Counted from the stretch's first letter, positions 34,775-47,171 are shown. The stretch: DNA of 64,000 bases from Imbricaverruca yamaguchii (GCA_034440575.1 JAOTOL010001615.1:1586001-1650000); one strand, 5' to 3'. Notes: generated by a model not told the origin, from the sequence alone. Numbers and translations: made by a program.

Positions 34775-36012
34775 GAACCGCCGCTGTTGTCTCGTCGGAG
34801 AGTCGCCGAACCGCCGCTGTTGTCTCGTCGGAGAGTCGCCTGACCGCCGCTGTTGTCTCGTCGGAGAGTCTCCTGACCGCCGCTGTTGTCTCGTCGGAGA
34901 GTCGCCTGACGCCCGTTTTTAGTCTAGCACTGTTTTTCGAGAGTCGCCGAACCGCGCTGTTGTCTCGTCGAGAGTCTCCTGACCGCCGCTGTTCTCTCTA
35001 CTGACCGCGCTGTTGTTCGTAAGTCTCCTGACGCACGGTTGTCTCGTTGGAGAGTCGCCGAACCGCCGCTGTTCTCTCGTAGGAGAGTCGCCTGACCGCC
35101 GCTGTTGTCTCGTCGGAGAGTCGCCGAACCGCCGCTGTTGTCTCGTCGGAGAGTCGCCGAACCGCCGCTGTTGTCTCGTCGGAGAGTCGCCTGACCGCCG
35201 CTGTTGTCTCGTCGGAGAGTCGCCGAATCGCCGCTGTTGTCTCGTCGGAGAGTCTCCTGACCGCCGCTGTTCTCTCGTGGAGAGTCTCCTGACCGCCGCT
35301 GTTGTCTCGTCGGAGAGTCTCCTGACCGCCAGGTTGTCTCGTTGGAGAGTCGCCGAACCGCCGCTGTTCTCTCGTAGGAGAGTCGCCTGACCGCCGCTGT
35401 TGTCTCGTCGGAGAGTCGCCGAACCGCCGCTGTTGTCTCGTCGGAGAGTCGCCTGACCGCCACGGTTGTCTCGTCGGAGAGTCTCCTGACCGCCACTGTT
35501 GTCTGTCGGAGAGTCGCCGAACCGCCGCTGTTGTCTCGTCAGTCCTGACCGCCACGTTGTCTCGTCGAGAGTCGCCGAACCGCCGCTGTTGTCTCGTCGG
35601 AGATACCGCCCTTCTCAGTCTACCGCCGCTGTTGTCTTCTCGTTTGTTGGGAGTGAACCGCCGCTGTTTCTCGTAGGAGAGTCGCCTGACCGCCGCTGTT
35701 GTCTCGTCGGAGAGTCGCCGAACCGCCGCTGTTGTCTCGTCGGAGAGTCGCCTGACCGCCGCTGTTGTCTCGTCGGAGAGTCTCCTGACCGCCACTGTTG
35801 TCTCGTCGGAGAGTCGCCGAACCGCCGCTGTTGTCTCGTCGGAGAGTCGCCGAATCGCCGCTGTTGTCTCGTCGGAGAGTCGCCTGACCGCCACGGTTGT
35901 CTCGTCGGAGAGTCGCCGAATCGCCGCTGTTGTCTCGTCGGAGAGTCTCCCACTGTTGTCTCGTTGGAGAGTCGCCTGACCGCCACTGGTGTCTCGTCGG
36001 AGAGGCGCGACT
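34775..36012. repeat. 33-bp minisatellite, about 35 copies
   Basis: Units carry CCGCTGTTGTCTCGTCGGAG followed by AGTCGCCGAAC or AGTCGCCTGAC or AGTCTCCTGAC. Small deletions in several units (for example near 34915-35040, 35500-35650 and 35940-35960) break the frames. A higher-order block is visible: GTAGGAGAGTCGCC units recur near 35070, 35360 and 35660, spaced about 290-300 bp. The long minus-strand ORF (489 codons) is a repeat artefact. Confidence 0.95.
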
Positions 36013-37690
36013 GCTGACGTCGAAATGCCGCTCTTGTCCTGACTGGGATCCGAGCCGTCGGCAATATCTTGACAACAAGCGATTTGCCACTGCTGTCGAC
36101 AGTCAAACTGCAGCTGCTGTCTCGACTGTGGTGCTGGCACGTGTCTGGCAATACTACTGCTGTTTCGACTGTGGTACTGTGACATCTCTGGTGATGCCGC
36201 TGCTGTGGTGCTGGGGCATCTCTGGAGCTGACTCTGCTGCTGTCTTGACTGTGCTGCTGTGACAGTATGTAGTACTGCCGCTGCTGTCTTGACTGTGCTG
36301 CTGTGACAGTATGTGGTCGCGGTCGTCGTTACTGGAGTGTCGCTTGTAGGTATATGGTGACTCCAATTTCCATTCCAGCTCTTGTCTGGCCCGCTCCTCT
36401 TCCACTGTGGATAAGGTCGTGTTGTTAACTCCTCATCAGCATGCCTGACATTTCCTCGACAGTGCATACCAGCGTCCTCAGAGAATATTTAACGTGTCGT
36501 CCATGTAGTTCCACCTAGGTATAATGTAGTCCGCAATGCTTCGATCTGCCGTTAACCTAGTCCAGCAGCCTATATATATGTAGGCTTGACGTGGGCAGCT
36601 AGGTAGCCGAGTTCCTCATGCCTGTCTGCCGAATCGTTTGCCAAGTCGCTGGCCCTGCGCCGTCGGCGTTTGCGTGCAGTAGTGTGGCGTCTTCGTGACC
36701 CGTGTGACTGCGTGCCGCCCTGGCCGCCGCCGCCCCGCCGCCCAGCCGCCGCCCCGCCGCCGCCCTGCCGCCCAGCCGCCAGACGGGCGGCGTGTCGCCC
36801 GACGATATCCGGCCGTTTTTACGTCTGCCCGAGCTCGGCAGCGCGTGCGATGGTGGCTGGCCGTCGGCGGCGGCCGCCGCCGCTCTGTGCGCTCTGTCCG
36901 CTCTGTCCATGTGCCGCTGACTCTGTGACCCAGAGACGGCCGGCACCGTTAGGCTGGCCAGCTGGCGGCGCCGGCGACGCCGTTACCGGCGTTACCGGCG
37001 TACCGCCGACGGCCGCGCCGCGGGCGGCACTGGTCTGCCAGCCGCCGACGCGGCTGCGGCCACCGGCCGGCACTGCAGCACACTGGACAACTTCGCCGGA
37101 CACGTGACGGCAGTGCCATCGGACAGTAGAACCGCCGGACTCTGAACACCACCCCGGACATGGGACACCACCACCGGACACAGGACACCGCCGCCGGACA
37201 TTGGATAGCGGTGCCTGCATCCGGTATCGCAGTACCAGTGTACCGAGTAACTGAGAAGCAACTACGGGCGTCCGCTTGACCGCCAGAAGGAAGTTTTTAA
37301 AACTGGACCATTGTAACGTGTAGAGTGCGTGTTGTTCTCAGCATGGTGCAGAGATAAAAAAGCTAAATGGTGGTCCCCGACGGCGACCAAATCGTCGCTA
37401 GCAGTCAGGCGTGTTCCCAGCTGTTCTGTGCAGTGGTCGCCGACCGGTCGCCTATGAAAACGGCGCTCCGGTCAAGCGCTGTGCTTTTGGGAGCAGATTT
37501 CTGTTCGCATTCTTGACATGTACTTGAGGCGGGCAAGTCCATCCAATTGCTGAATGAAAAGCTAGGAGTATCTTATAAGGTCACAGGGATGGCCGGACAC
37601 CTTTGCCAACGTGCGTTTGTTCCAAGTGGCTCTTCCCCACGCATAATTATCTCAGTAAGTTATATTTTGTATATTATACAGCAAATTATG
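36013..37690. other. unrecognised spacer, including a GCC-rich stretch
   Basis: 36020-36310 carries CTGCTGT-rich sequence like a decayed CTG tract. 36710-37060 is a CpG-rich low-complexity region with CCGCCGCC runs. 37130-37200 has a short CCGGACA-type repeat. No coding exon or promoter could be supported. Confidence 0.4.
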
Positions 37691-37949
37691 TTTAATACAA
37701 CGAAGAATGGCTCTTAAGTGCTCTTGGGTTTTAGACATTGCGTGATAAGAAATATACGACCTTCAATACACCAGGAGGTGTTGAGTTTACATGAAAAGTA
37801 ACGTTAGGGATTATACTATATTACTCGTAATTATACTATATTACTGAGTAATATAGTATAATCCCTAACGTTACTTTTGATGTAAACTCAGCACCTCCTG
37901 GTATATTGAAGGTCGTATGTTTCTTCTCGCGGAATGACAGCAAATTATG
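37678..37949. mobile_element. inverted pair of PLE 3' ends with 13-bp target duplication
   Basis: ACAGCAAATTATG at 37678-37690 and 37937-37949 flanks a 246-bp insert. The left arm 37691-37826 is the reverse complement of the PLE 3' end (25531-25671) from its final base inward. The right arm 37846-37936 is the same segment in forward orientation, cut off after the GAATG that matches GCAATG in the PLE. Both arms begin, at the centre, exactly with GAGTAATATA, the base after the predicted hammerhead cleavage site. A 19-base linker (37827-37845) repeats the arm's inner end. There is no coding capacity, so it must have been mobilised in trans. Confidence 0.85.
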
Positions 37950-38104
37950 AATGCAAAATCAATCCAGCAGACATAGTTGTCCAGCTCTTGACATTTTCAA
38001 GGTGTTTAGGTAATTTTGGTCGCAAAAACTGCTGATAGTTATAACCATTTGGGCGCCGACCCCATCCACCATATCGGAGGATTGTTTTACCTCTGACCTG
38101 GTGA

Positions 38105-38720
38105 CACAGTACTTTGTCAGTCTCTGACACGATGCTGTTTCCGTGACGTTCAGTCTCTGACATGGTGCTGTCTCCTCGACGTTCAGTCTCTGACACGATG
38201 CTGTCTGCATGACGTTTAGTCTCTGACACGATGTTGTTTCCATGAGGCTAAGTTCTAACACGATGTTATATCCTCGACGTTCAGTCTCTGACACAATGCT
38301 GCCTCCATGAGGCCAAGTTCCGACACGATACTGTCTCCGTGCTTTTCAGTCCTTGACGCGATGCTGTCTCCGTGAGTTTCAGTCCCCAATGCGATTCTGT
38401 CTTCAGTCTCTGACGCTACTTTGAGTCCAGCCTCTGACATGATAATCGGTTAGATCCAGTCCCTGACACGATGTTGTTCCTGTAAGGTTCAATTCCTGAC
38501 CCGGTGCTGTTCCGGTGAGGTTCAGTCCATGGTGTGATGATGTCTCCGTAAAGTTCAGTTCATGACAAGATGCTGTACCGGTAAGGTTCAATCCTTGACA
38601 CGATGTTGTGCCTGCAAGGTTCAGTTCCTGACACGATGTTGTCTCCGTGAAGCTTAGTTCCTAGTGAGATGCCGTATCGATAAGGTTCAGGCCTTGACAC
38701 GATGTTGGGCATGTCAGGTT
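38105..38720. repeat. degenerate ~36-bp minisatellite
   Basis: Diverged units carry TGACACGATG, CTGTCTCCGTGA and TTCAGTC. Spacing varies between about 30 and 45 bp. This is an old, decayed array. Confidence 0.8.
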
Positions 38721-39949
38721 CAGTTCTCAGCTGGGATCCTGTGCTGGTGAGATCCGGTACCCGACACGAAACTGTACCGTCGAAATCAAGGCTCTGGCAC
38801 AGTTCCACAGCTCTTGTGTTGTAGACGCATAGGCGCCGGCGACACAGTGCACGCGCTGTACCTGCGTGCGCTTTGTGACTGTGTGGGTGCCTGTGGTGTT
38901 CCGCCCGGGGAACACCCTGTACCTGGGTGTCAGCTTGTTCGTGGCGTGTCGCTCGTCACGATAGCATCTGGTGGGGTAGCGACGGCCGCACACCCAGCGT
39001 ACAGTGAGGCCGTGTGCAAGCTGCGCACGCTCCTGAGGACTAATCCTACCGGTCGTGCTTCCTACACGGGGATTGCCGCACTAGGAATCGTGCGATGTAA
39101 GCTGACTGCAGATGTCATTTTGAATGGGCTCCTGCTGTGAACTGTCGGGAAGTAGATCGGGCCGCTGGCTTAGAACGCTTCAGTCACTGTCCGTTAATTT
39201 TTATTCATGCCGTTTGAATTTACCACAAGGGCAAATGCGATGAAAATTCCACTGGTAAATATATGCATCATGCACCGAAGCCGGTTCTGTTGGATGGTCT
39301 GGAGGTGAGCCATTATAGCCCGAAGTCTGTCTGGCTCAGGCAGATGATCGAGCTAGATAGGGAGCTGGATACGCGATTTTATGCTGCGGTGTGTTTCGGC
39401 TCCACTGTGCCATGTTCAGATACGTGAAGTGGTGCTGTGCATTATTAATTAGTTAGTATGTATTAGCCAGTGATTTACTTCTTATTTCTGTTCGATGGAC
39501 GACTGTTCCTTGCTCGGACCGCCAGCTAGACGACTAGTCACCCCTCTCCCGAGATCGAACTGCTGTGAGGGCGCTTGAGGTTCTGCGGAACATTTGTGTC
39601 GGCGTACCCTTGTGAGGTGGTCAGCTAGCCGTCCGCTGGCCATCTCTGTCTGGAGGTGTTCGGCAGGAACCGAAGCCAACCAGTACCCCCGACCAGCCCA
39701 GAGTGCCGACGGCCGGAAATCGGTCTGCTCTGGTACACCTGTCTGACTCCATCTGCCCACGTCGGCGGTCATCGGCCGGGTGCTGAGCTCGATCCCACTC
39801 CTGGAGCCGGAAGTGTGGGCTCGAGGTGGCGTCTGCTGCACTTACGTGCGCCATTCGAGTGATGGAGCTGCCGCATCACTGAAGTCGAGTTCGTGCGCGT
39901 CGTCAGCGTCGACGTGGGTGTCGGTGATCGGTGAGGCTGACAGCTGAGG
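38721..39949. other. unrecognised spacer
   Basis: 38814-39140 keeps one plus-strand frame open for 108 codons in GC-rich DNA, but I recognise no family. Nothing else was seen. Confidence 0.4.
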
Positions 39950-40510
39950 GCGGTGCCGAGTGGGGTGGAGACACTGGAGTGGGCGTGGCGATAGACACAC
40001 TGGCTCCTACCCAGCTGTGTGCGATGCCGAGTGGGGTGGAGACACTGGAGTGGGCGTGGCAATAGGGACACTGGTTCCTGCCCAGCTGTGGGCGGTGCCG
40101 AGTGGGGTGGAGACACTGGAGTGGGCGTGGCGATAGACACTGGCTCCTACCCAGCTTTGGGGGATGCCGAGTAGGGTGGAGACACTGGAGTGGGCGTGGC
40201 GATAGACACACTGGCTCCTACCCAGCTGTGTGCGATGCCGAGTAGGGTGGAGACACTGGAGTTGGCGTGGCAATAGGGACACTGGTCTGCCCAGCTGGAT
40301 GCCGAGTGGGGTGGAGACACTGGAGTGGGCGTGGCAATAGGGACACTGGTTCCTGCCCAGCTGTGGGCGGTGCCGAGTGGGGTGGAGACACTGGAGTGGG
40401 CGTGGCGATAGACACTGGCTCCTACCCAGGTTTGGGGGATGCCGAGTGGGGTGGAGACACTGGAGTGGGCGTGGCGACGGCGACACTGGCTCCTGCCCAG
40501 CTGGCATTCA
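39950..40510. repeat. ~71-bp minisatellite, about 8 copies
   Basis: Units carry GCCGAGTGGGGTGGAGACAC, TGGAGTGGGCGTGGC and a variable CCTGCCCAGCTGTG end. Spacing is 69-71 bp, with one shortened unit near 40285. Open frames on both strands are artefacts. Confidence 0.93.
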
Positions 40511-41807
40511 GCTGAGGTCAACGACCCGTCAGCACATTGAGTGCTCCCTCGTCACCTTTCTCTGATGTCCTGAAGATGCAGCCGTCCCAGTTCCGATGCT
40601 GCATTTAACCAAAATGTTGATGAGACTGGTTTTCATTTCTTTTAATTATTGATGAGTCACTGATTTTCAACATCCAGTAGAAATTTCAAGTGTTGTTTTG
40701 TGTGATGTTGCGTTGTGTTGTGTTGTGTTGTGCGTGTTAAGTGTTCGCAAACAGACGCATTGTGATTTGTCTGACCTGTCATGCCAGCTTGATTAACTGT
40801 TCCCTTAGTGATGGATGTGACCCACAAGACCCATCTGCTTGGCACAGCGGATGCGGACACTCGGGAAGCCTGTCCGGTCTGAATGTGTCCTGCAGGCTCT
40901 GCACGGCACCGCAGCAGAAGAGTGTTCGTGCTGTGCAATAGGAATGACATGGCCTCTGCGGCCGTTAGCACGCCGTGCTAAGCTCGAGAATAGTAATGCA
41001 ATTACATGTAATGGCAAGAGTACAAAATGGGACATGTCTTTGGATGTTCTTTTGTATGTATGGTAGTGCTTGAGCACACAATCGTTTCCAGTAATTTGCC
41101 GTACTAGCCATATGTCTAGGGACAGAGCGGCCAGCAGGGCCGTGCCCCTCCCCCTCCCACACACACTTTTCATGAAAGATTAACATTAATGTTATGGCGA
41201 TGCCTGGCAAGAATATACTTAAAGGGATTTTGGCGCCCATCTTTTTAGACGTTTAAAAAAAGTGCATCAGCCAGTAAATTGTGCTTCTGCATTAGCCAGT
41301 AAATTGAGAAAGGAACCGCACCAAAATGACGGCACGTGATGAATCTGTCGAAATTGCACGGATGTTCAACTATATCTTGGTTCAAGAAATTGATTGTGTC
41401 TGTTGGACACGATACTTGTGTACAGAAAATGGCGGGAGGATTGCCAGAACATCATCTGGATATGCCAATCAATTTTTGCGGAAACTTTTGTCCCAGATAT
41501 TCAGGGGCGCAATGACTTTTATAAATTGTGTTAAATAAGGGCACACTCAATATGTGCTAACAACGCTTTCAATATTTGCATAATTACACACCAGATGGTA
41601 GCTGTGAGGCGGCCCCCAAAACCAGCGAATTAACAAATAAAGATGATGTAAAGACAGTAGCGTTAATGCCATTTATAGTTGTTATGTTAAAGCAATGCAT
41701 GTATGTTCTAACACCAAGATCGAAACTGCTATTTGCAAAAACATTGCCAGAATACTTCCTGGGTGAATTTATGGAAGACAATTTCATAACACAGTCTTCT
41801 GCATGAA
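40511..41807. other. unrecognised spacer
   Basis: A (TGTTG)n-like tract lies at 40710-40735. No coding exon was recognised; ORFs of 66-122 codons have no visible family features. Confidence 0.4.
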
Positions 41808-42628
<821 letters not shown>

Positions 42629-43534
42629 CCTTCCGCATCATTGAGCAGACGCTGGGGAGACTTCGCGCAACAACACAATGGCTCTCACAACCGACACCAC
42701 CCACGCGCCGGCCAGCGGGGAAGGGAGAGAACAACGCAGCCCACGGCGGAACGCTGCCGACCGTCGTAGTATAGCGGTCGGCTTTTTTCGGTCGGCGCCG
42801 CGTCGACAGCCGCGGCGCACGGCGGCGCCGCAAGTGGCGCACCGGCGCCATGTGACCGCCGCGCCGCGCCAGATATGGGTCAGGATCACGGCGCCGGCGC
42901 ACGGAGGCCGCAAACGCCGCCGACCGCGACGGGCCGAGTAACAGCCGGTAACAGCCGGCCGGCTGGTGCACGCCACTGCTGCCGCCGCCGCCACCACTGC
43001 CGGCCGACCGGCCACATCGGAGCCGGACCAGCCCCGTCCCATCCCATCCGGCAACAGTCCGGTCGGCCCGGTCACGTCTAGCCACTGTCCATGTGCATGG
43101 CCGGGTCGATATTGACTCGTGGGTGACCGCCAGTTAGCACGGTGGATCAAACTGCAGTCAGTGGCATTGATTGCAGTTTAGTCTGGAGTGGCCTGGAGCT
43201 ATGGTTTCAGGTCCCAGGTGGGTGAGCCGTCGGATCCCTCCTGACGTGGTGGCCATGACTTGGGATTACGTGGTGGCCATGACTGCAAATTTGTCGTTTT
43301 CCATATTCATCCTGACATTGTATGAGCCCGAATCACCGAGTTTGGTGAGAGGTCTCCAGGTCATTATCCTATTTTTTTATATTCTTTATATTAAAAGGTA
43401 TTGTAAATAATACGCTATGGTATCTTACCGGCTGGTTTTTTTCTTTGCATTGTAGATAAGTCGTGCCAAACCCCTGAGATATTTGAATAAGTCGCCTCGG
43501 TCTGTGACACATCCACGCTGCTGAGTTACGCTGA
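42629..43534. other. unrecognised GC-rich then mixed spacer
   Basis: 42660-43080 is CpG-rich with overlapping open frames. GTCGTAGTATAGCGGTCGG at about 42762 resembles a tRNA A box, but no B box or arms follow. No gene was supported. Confidence 0.4.
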
Positions 43535-43735
43535 TCCATCGGGCTGTGGAGCTGGTGCAGCTGAAGTCTTGGCCGGATCTGGTCTGGAACCGGTGAAGAC
43601 GAAGTCCAGGCCGCATCTGGTCTGGAGCTGGTACAGATGAAGCGCTGGCCGGATCTGGGTCTGTGGAGCTGGTGCAGATGAAGTCCTGGCCAGGTCCGTT
43701 CTAGAGCTGGTGCAGATGAAGCCCTTACCGTACTA
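43535..43735. repeat. ~44-bp degenerate repeat, 4-5 copies
   Basis: Units carry GAGCTGGTGCAGATGAAG and GGCCGGATCTGGTC with variable spacing. Confidence 0.8.
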
Positions 43736-44093
43736 AAACTGTACTCGTGTGATAATTGGAGTGACTGCTGTCATTGGACCGAAAGAAGCGGGAACAACGC
43801 GCAATGCATTTGTATATTATCACCGCGGAAATTTGTCTTCGGATCTCAGCGATAGTAATCTTCAACAAGTGGTAGTAACTGATCTCCGCTATATCAGACG
43901 GCCTCGTCAACAATGACATTAGTTGGACGATACATTGCGTGATCCCATCACGGGCAGCCACCCGGTGCCAATGGCTGCTGCGGCCTCATTGACCGCGCCA
44001 ACACGGTCGGGCAGCGCCGCGTTGTGGAATGCGGCGGCGTCGCCCCCTAACGCGGAGCGACCGCATATCTGCGGCGGAGCCGGCGCGGCGGCC

Positions 44094-45200
44094 GGCTGCC
44101 GGCCAGGCTGCCCGTCAGGCTGCCCGTCAGGCTGCCGGCCAGGCTGCCGGCCACGCTGCCCGTCAGGCTGCCCGTCAGGCTGCCCGTCAGGCTGCCCATC
44201 AGGCTGCCGGCCAGGCTGCCCGTCAGGCTGCCCTTCAGGCTGCCCGTCAGGCTGCCCAACAGGATGCCCGTCAGGCTAACGGCCAGGCTGCCGGTCAGGC
44301 TGCCCGTCAGGCTGCCGGCCAGCCTGCCCGTCAGGCTGCCCGTCAGGCTGCCCGTCAGGCTGCCCGTCAGGCTGCCGGCCAGGCTGCCCGTCAGGCTGCC
44401 CGTCAGGCTGCCCGTCAGGCTGCCCGTCAGGCTGCCGGTCAGGCTGCCCGTCAGGCTGCCCGTCAGGCTGCCCGTCAGGCTGCCGGCCAGGCTGCCCGTC
44501 AGGCTGCCGGCCAGGCTGCCCGTCAGGCTGCCCGTCAGGCTGCCGGCCAGGCTGCCCGTCAGGCTGCCCGTCAGGCTGCCGGCCAGGCTGCCCGTCAGGC
44601 TGCCCGTCAGGCTGTCCGTCAGGCTGCCCGGCCAGGCTGCCCGTCAGGCTGCCCGTCAGGCTGCCCGTCAGGCTGTCCGTCAGGCTGCCAGCCAGGCTGC
44701 CCGTCAGGCTGCCGGCCAGGCTGTCCGTCAGGCTGCCGGCCAGGCTGCCCGTCAGGCTGCCGGCCAGGCTGCCCGTCAGGCTGTCCGTCAGGCTGTCCGT
44801 CAGGCTGCCGGCCAGGCTGCCCGTCAGGCTGCCCGTCAGGCTGCCCGTCAGGCTGCCGGCCAGGCTGCCCGTCAGGCTGCCCGTCAGGCTGCCGGCCAGG
44901 CTGCCCGTCAGGCTGCCGGTCAGGCTGCCCGTCAGGCTGCCCGTCAGGCTGCCGGCCAGGCTGCCCGTCAGGCTGCCCGTCAGGCTGCCCGTCAGGCTGC
45001 CGGCCAGGCTGCCCGTCAGGCTGCCCGTCAGGCTGCCGGCCAGGCTGCCCGTCAGGCTGCCGGCCAGGCTGCCCGTCAGGCTGCCGGCCAGGCTGCCCGT
45101 CAGGCTGCCCGTCAGGCTGCCGGCCAGGCTGCCCGTCAGGCTGCCCGTCAGGCTGCCCGTCAGGCTGCCGGCCACGCTGCCCGCCAGGCTGCCCGTCAGG
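44094..45200. repeat. 12-bp minisatellite, about 92 copies
   Basis: Units are AGGCTGCCCGTC or AGGCTGCCGGCC, plus rarer CTGTCCGTC and CTGCCCATC forms. The two main types alternate in irregular runs, forming a readable variant string. One extra C near 44629 and a few other indels shift phase. All three plus frames read as 4-residue repeats (QAAR/QAAG, CPSG/CRPG, LPVR/LPAR), and ORFs reach 577 codons. The minus strand is open too, so coding is unlikely. The next 440 bp (45201-45640) are GC-rich, with nothing recognised. Confidence 0.95.
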
Positions 45201-45639
45201 CCACCTCCGGTGGGCGGCGCCGTGGCCGTCGGCGATTTACCTCGTCACAGCGGTGGCCGCGGCACTGCGCGGCACGACCGGCCGGCTCGCTGACCGGCGC
45301 AGCCGTTCCAGCCACGCGGCGCGCGCCGACATACTTCCCATCGTAATCGCCTCGCGCCCGAGCCGAGCCGAGCCGCCCGCCGCGCCGGCCGCCGAGCGCG
45401 CTTCCTTCCGTCGTCGTCATTGGCCGGCACGCCGCGCTACGGCTAACGGTGCGCGCGCCTTCGTCGTAATTGCCGGCGCTGGCGGTCCGGCCGCCCGCGA
45501 GGGGTCGCCCAGCAGCTCGGAGGTGCCCGGCTGGCGGCGCCGCCACTCGGCATGTTGTCCGACGTGCAGAGCCATTGTGAGCAGTCACCCGAAGCAAATC
45601 AGAATGGAGCTGGCGTCGTCCGACCGACCCTTGGTCACA

Positions 45640-46400
45640 CCGGTGCCGAACGAGGGGGCGCCCTGTGATATATCACATCGGTGCCGAACAAGGGGCGCCC
45701 TGTGCTATGCCACATCGGTGACGAACAGGGGAGCGCCCTGTGAAATACCACATCGGTGCTGAGCAGGGCAACGCCCTGTGATATACCACATCGGTGCCGA
45801 GCAGGGGGGGCGCCATGTGATATACCACATCGGTGCTGAGCAGGGCAACGCCCTGTGATATACATCACCGGTGCCGAACAAGGGGGCGCCCTGTGATATA
45901 TCACATCGGTGCCGAACAAGGGGCGCCCTGTGATATACCACATCGGTGACGAACAGGGGGGGGGCGCCATGTGATATACCACATCGGTGCTGAGCAGGGC
46001 AACGCCTTGTGATATACATCACTGGTGCCGAACGAGGGGGCGCCCTGTGATATATCACATCGGTGCCGAACAAGGGGCGCCCTGTGCTATGCCACATCGG
46101 TGACGAACAGGGGAGCGCCCTGTGAAATACCACATCGGTGACGAGCAGGGGAGCGCCCTGTGATATACTACATCGGTGCCGAACAGGGGGGCGCCCTGTG
46201 ATATACCACATCGGTGACGGACAGGGGAGCGCCCTGTGATATACCACATCGGTGCCGAACAGTGGGGCGCCCTGTGATATACCACATCGGTGCCGAACAT
46301 AGGAGCGCCGATATATCACATCGGTGCTGAACAGGGGAGCGGCCTTGTGATATACCACATCGGTGTCAAACAGGGGAGCGAGCGCCCTGTGATATACCAG
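45640..46400. repeat. ~38-bp minisatellite, about 19 copies
   Basis: Units carry GCGCCCTGTGATATACCACA then TCGGTGCCGAACAGGGG. It opens with a leader containing GACCCTTGGTCAC (about 45628), which also opens the next array. A block of about 370 bp (for example 45655-45760 versus 46030-46140) looks duplicated. Confidence 0.93.
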
Positions 46401-46838
46401 ACTTGGCGTCCAGCTGACCCTTGGTCACGTCGGCGACGACCAGGGCAGCGCCGCGTGCTATACCAGACTGTGCAGCGGCCCGTGATATACCAGACTGTGC
46501 AGCGGCCTGTAATATACTAGACTGTGCAGCGCCCTGTGATATACCAGACTGTGCAGCGCCCTGTAATATACCAGACTGTGCAGCGGCCTGTAATATACCA
46601 GACTGTGCAGCGCCCTGTAATATACCAGACTGTGCAGCGGCCCGTGATATACCAGACTGTGCAGCGCCCTGTAATATACCAGACTGGGCCGCCGCCTTGT
46701 AATATACCAGACTGTGCAGCGCCCTGTAATATACCAGGCTGTGCAGCGCCCTGTAATATACTAGACTGTGCAGCGCCTTGTGATATACCAGACTGGGCCG
46801 CCGCCCCGCCAGACATCCCGTTGTCCGGCGGGGCGGAC
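46401..46838. repeat. 27-bp minisatellite, about 14 copies
   Basis: Units carry TGTGCAGCGCCCTGTAATAT then ACCAGAC. It shares GCGCCCTGTRATATACCA with the preceding 38-bp array and the same GACCCTTGGTCAC leader, so the two arrays look like paralogues whose units diverged in length. The DNA transposon at 46848 sits a few bases beyond its end. Confidence 0.93.
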
Positions 46839-46847
46839 GGTCCACAC

Positions 46848-47026
46848 TAGGGTGGATTGAATGCAACTTTTTTTTCGCAAATCAACTTCCGCGGGCTCAA
46901 AACACGTGCGCGTGCATCTGTAGAGACAAGACAACACGATTGCAAAAATATATAATATGTTCTAGATACCGCGCACGAACCGTTTTCAAAAATATTTCTT
47001 CGCCGCCAGGCGTCGAAGTCTCCATT
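46848..47026. repeat. left terminal inverted repeat of the DNA transposon
   Basis: It pairs imperfectly with 49326-49494. Conserved blocks are separated by short diverged stretches, including a T8 run at 46867-46874 that is absent from the right end. Blocks of this kind are usual transposase-binding sites. Confidence 0.88.
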
Positions 47027-47035
47027 GATTAAAGC

Positions 47036-47125
47036 ATGGCACGTAAAAAGATAGCACCACGCGCGTCGGACTCCGCAGCTGGCGCGGACCCCTCTAACGT
47101 GTCGCAACTAACCCCTCTAACGTGA
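47036..47125 (+). CDS. 29-codon upstream ORF in the DNA transposon
   Basis: It starts ATGGCACGTAAAAAG (MARKK) just inside the left inverted repeat and stops at 47123-47125, 46 bases before the main ORF's ATG and in another frame. It contains the doublet CCCCTCTAACGTG, a 13-base near-tandem repeat. It may be a uORF, or the original basic N-terminus cut off by a frameshift. Nothing beyond position and the basic start supports translation. Confidence 0.3.
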   Translation: MARKKIAPRASDSAAGADPSNVSQLTPLT

Positions 47126-47171
47126 CAAAAAGGGCGTGCAGCAGAGTTCAGAGGCGAAGCAGCTCAGTGAC

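Noticed and set aside
34998..36467. 489-codon minus-strand ORF (RRLSDETTAAV repeats)
   Set aside because: Product of the 33-bp minisatellite; unit deletions shift it between frames without selection for openness.
42762..42784. tRNA gene at GTCGTAGTATAGCGGTC
   Set aside because: Only an A-box-like segment; no anticodon arm, B box or acceptor pairing follows.
44029..45762. 577-codon ORF of QAAR/CPSG repeats, as a possible structural protein
   Set aside because: A 12-bp unit leaves all frames open; the apparent protein changes register at an indel near 44629 and the opposite strand is equally open.
47136..47171. transposase start at 47136
   Set aside because: That codon is GTG; the first ATG in frame is at 47172, which is preferred for a eukaryotic gene.
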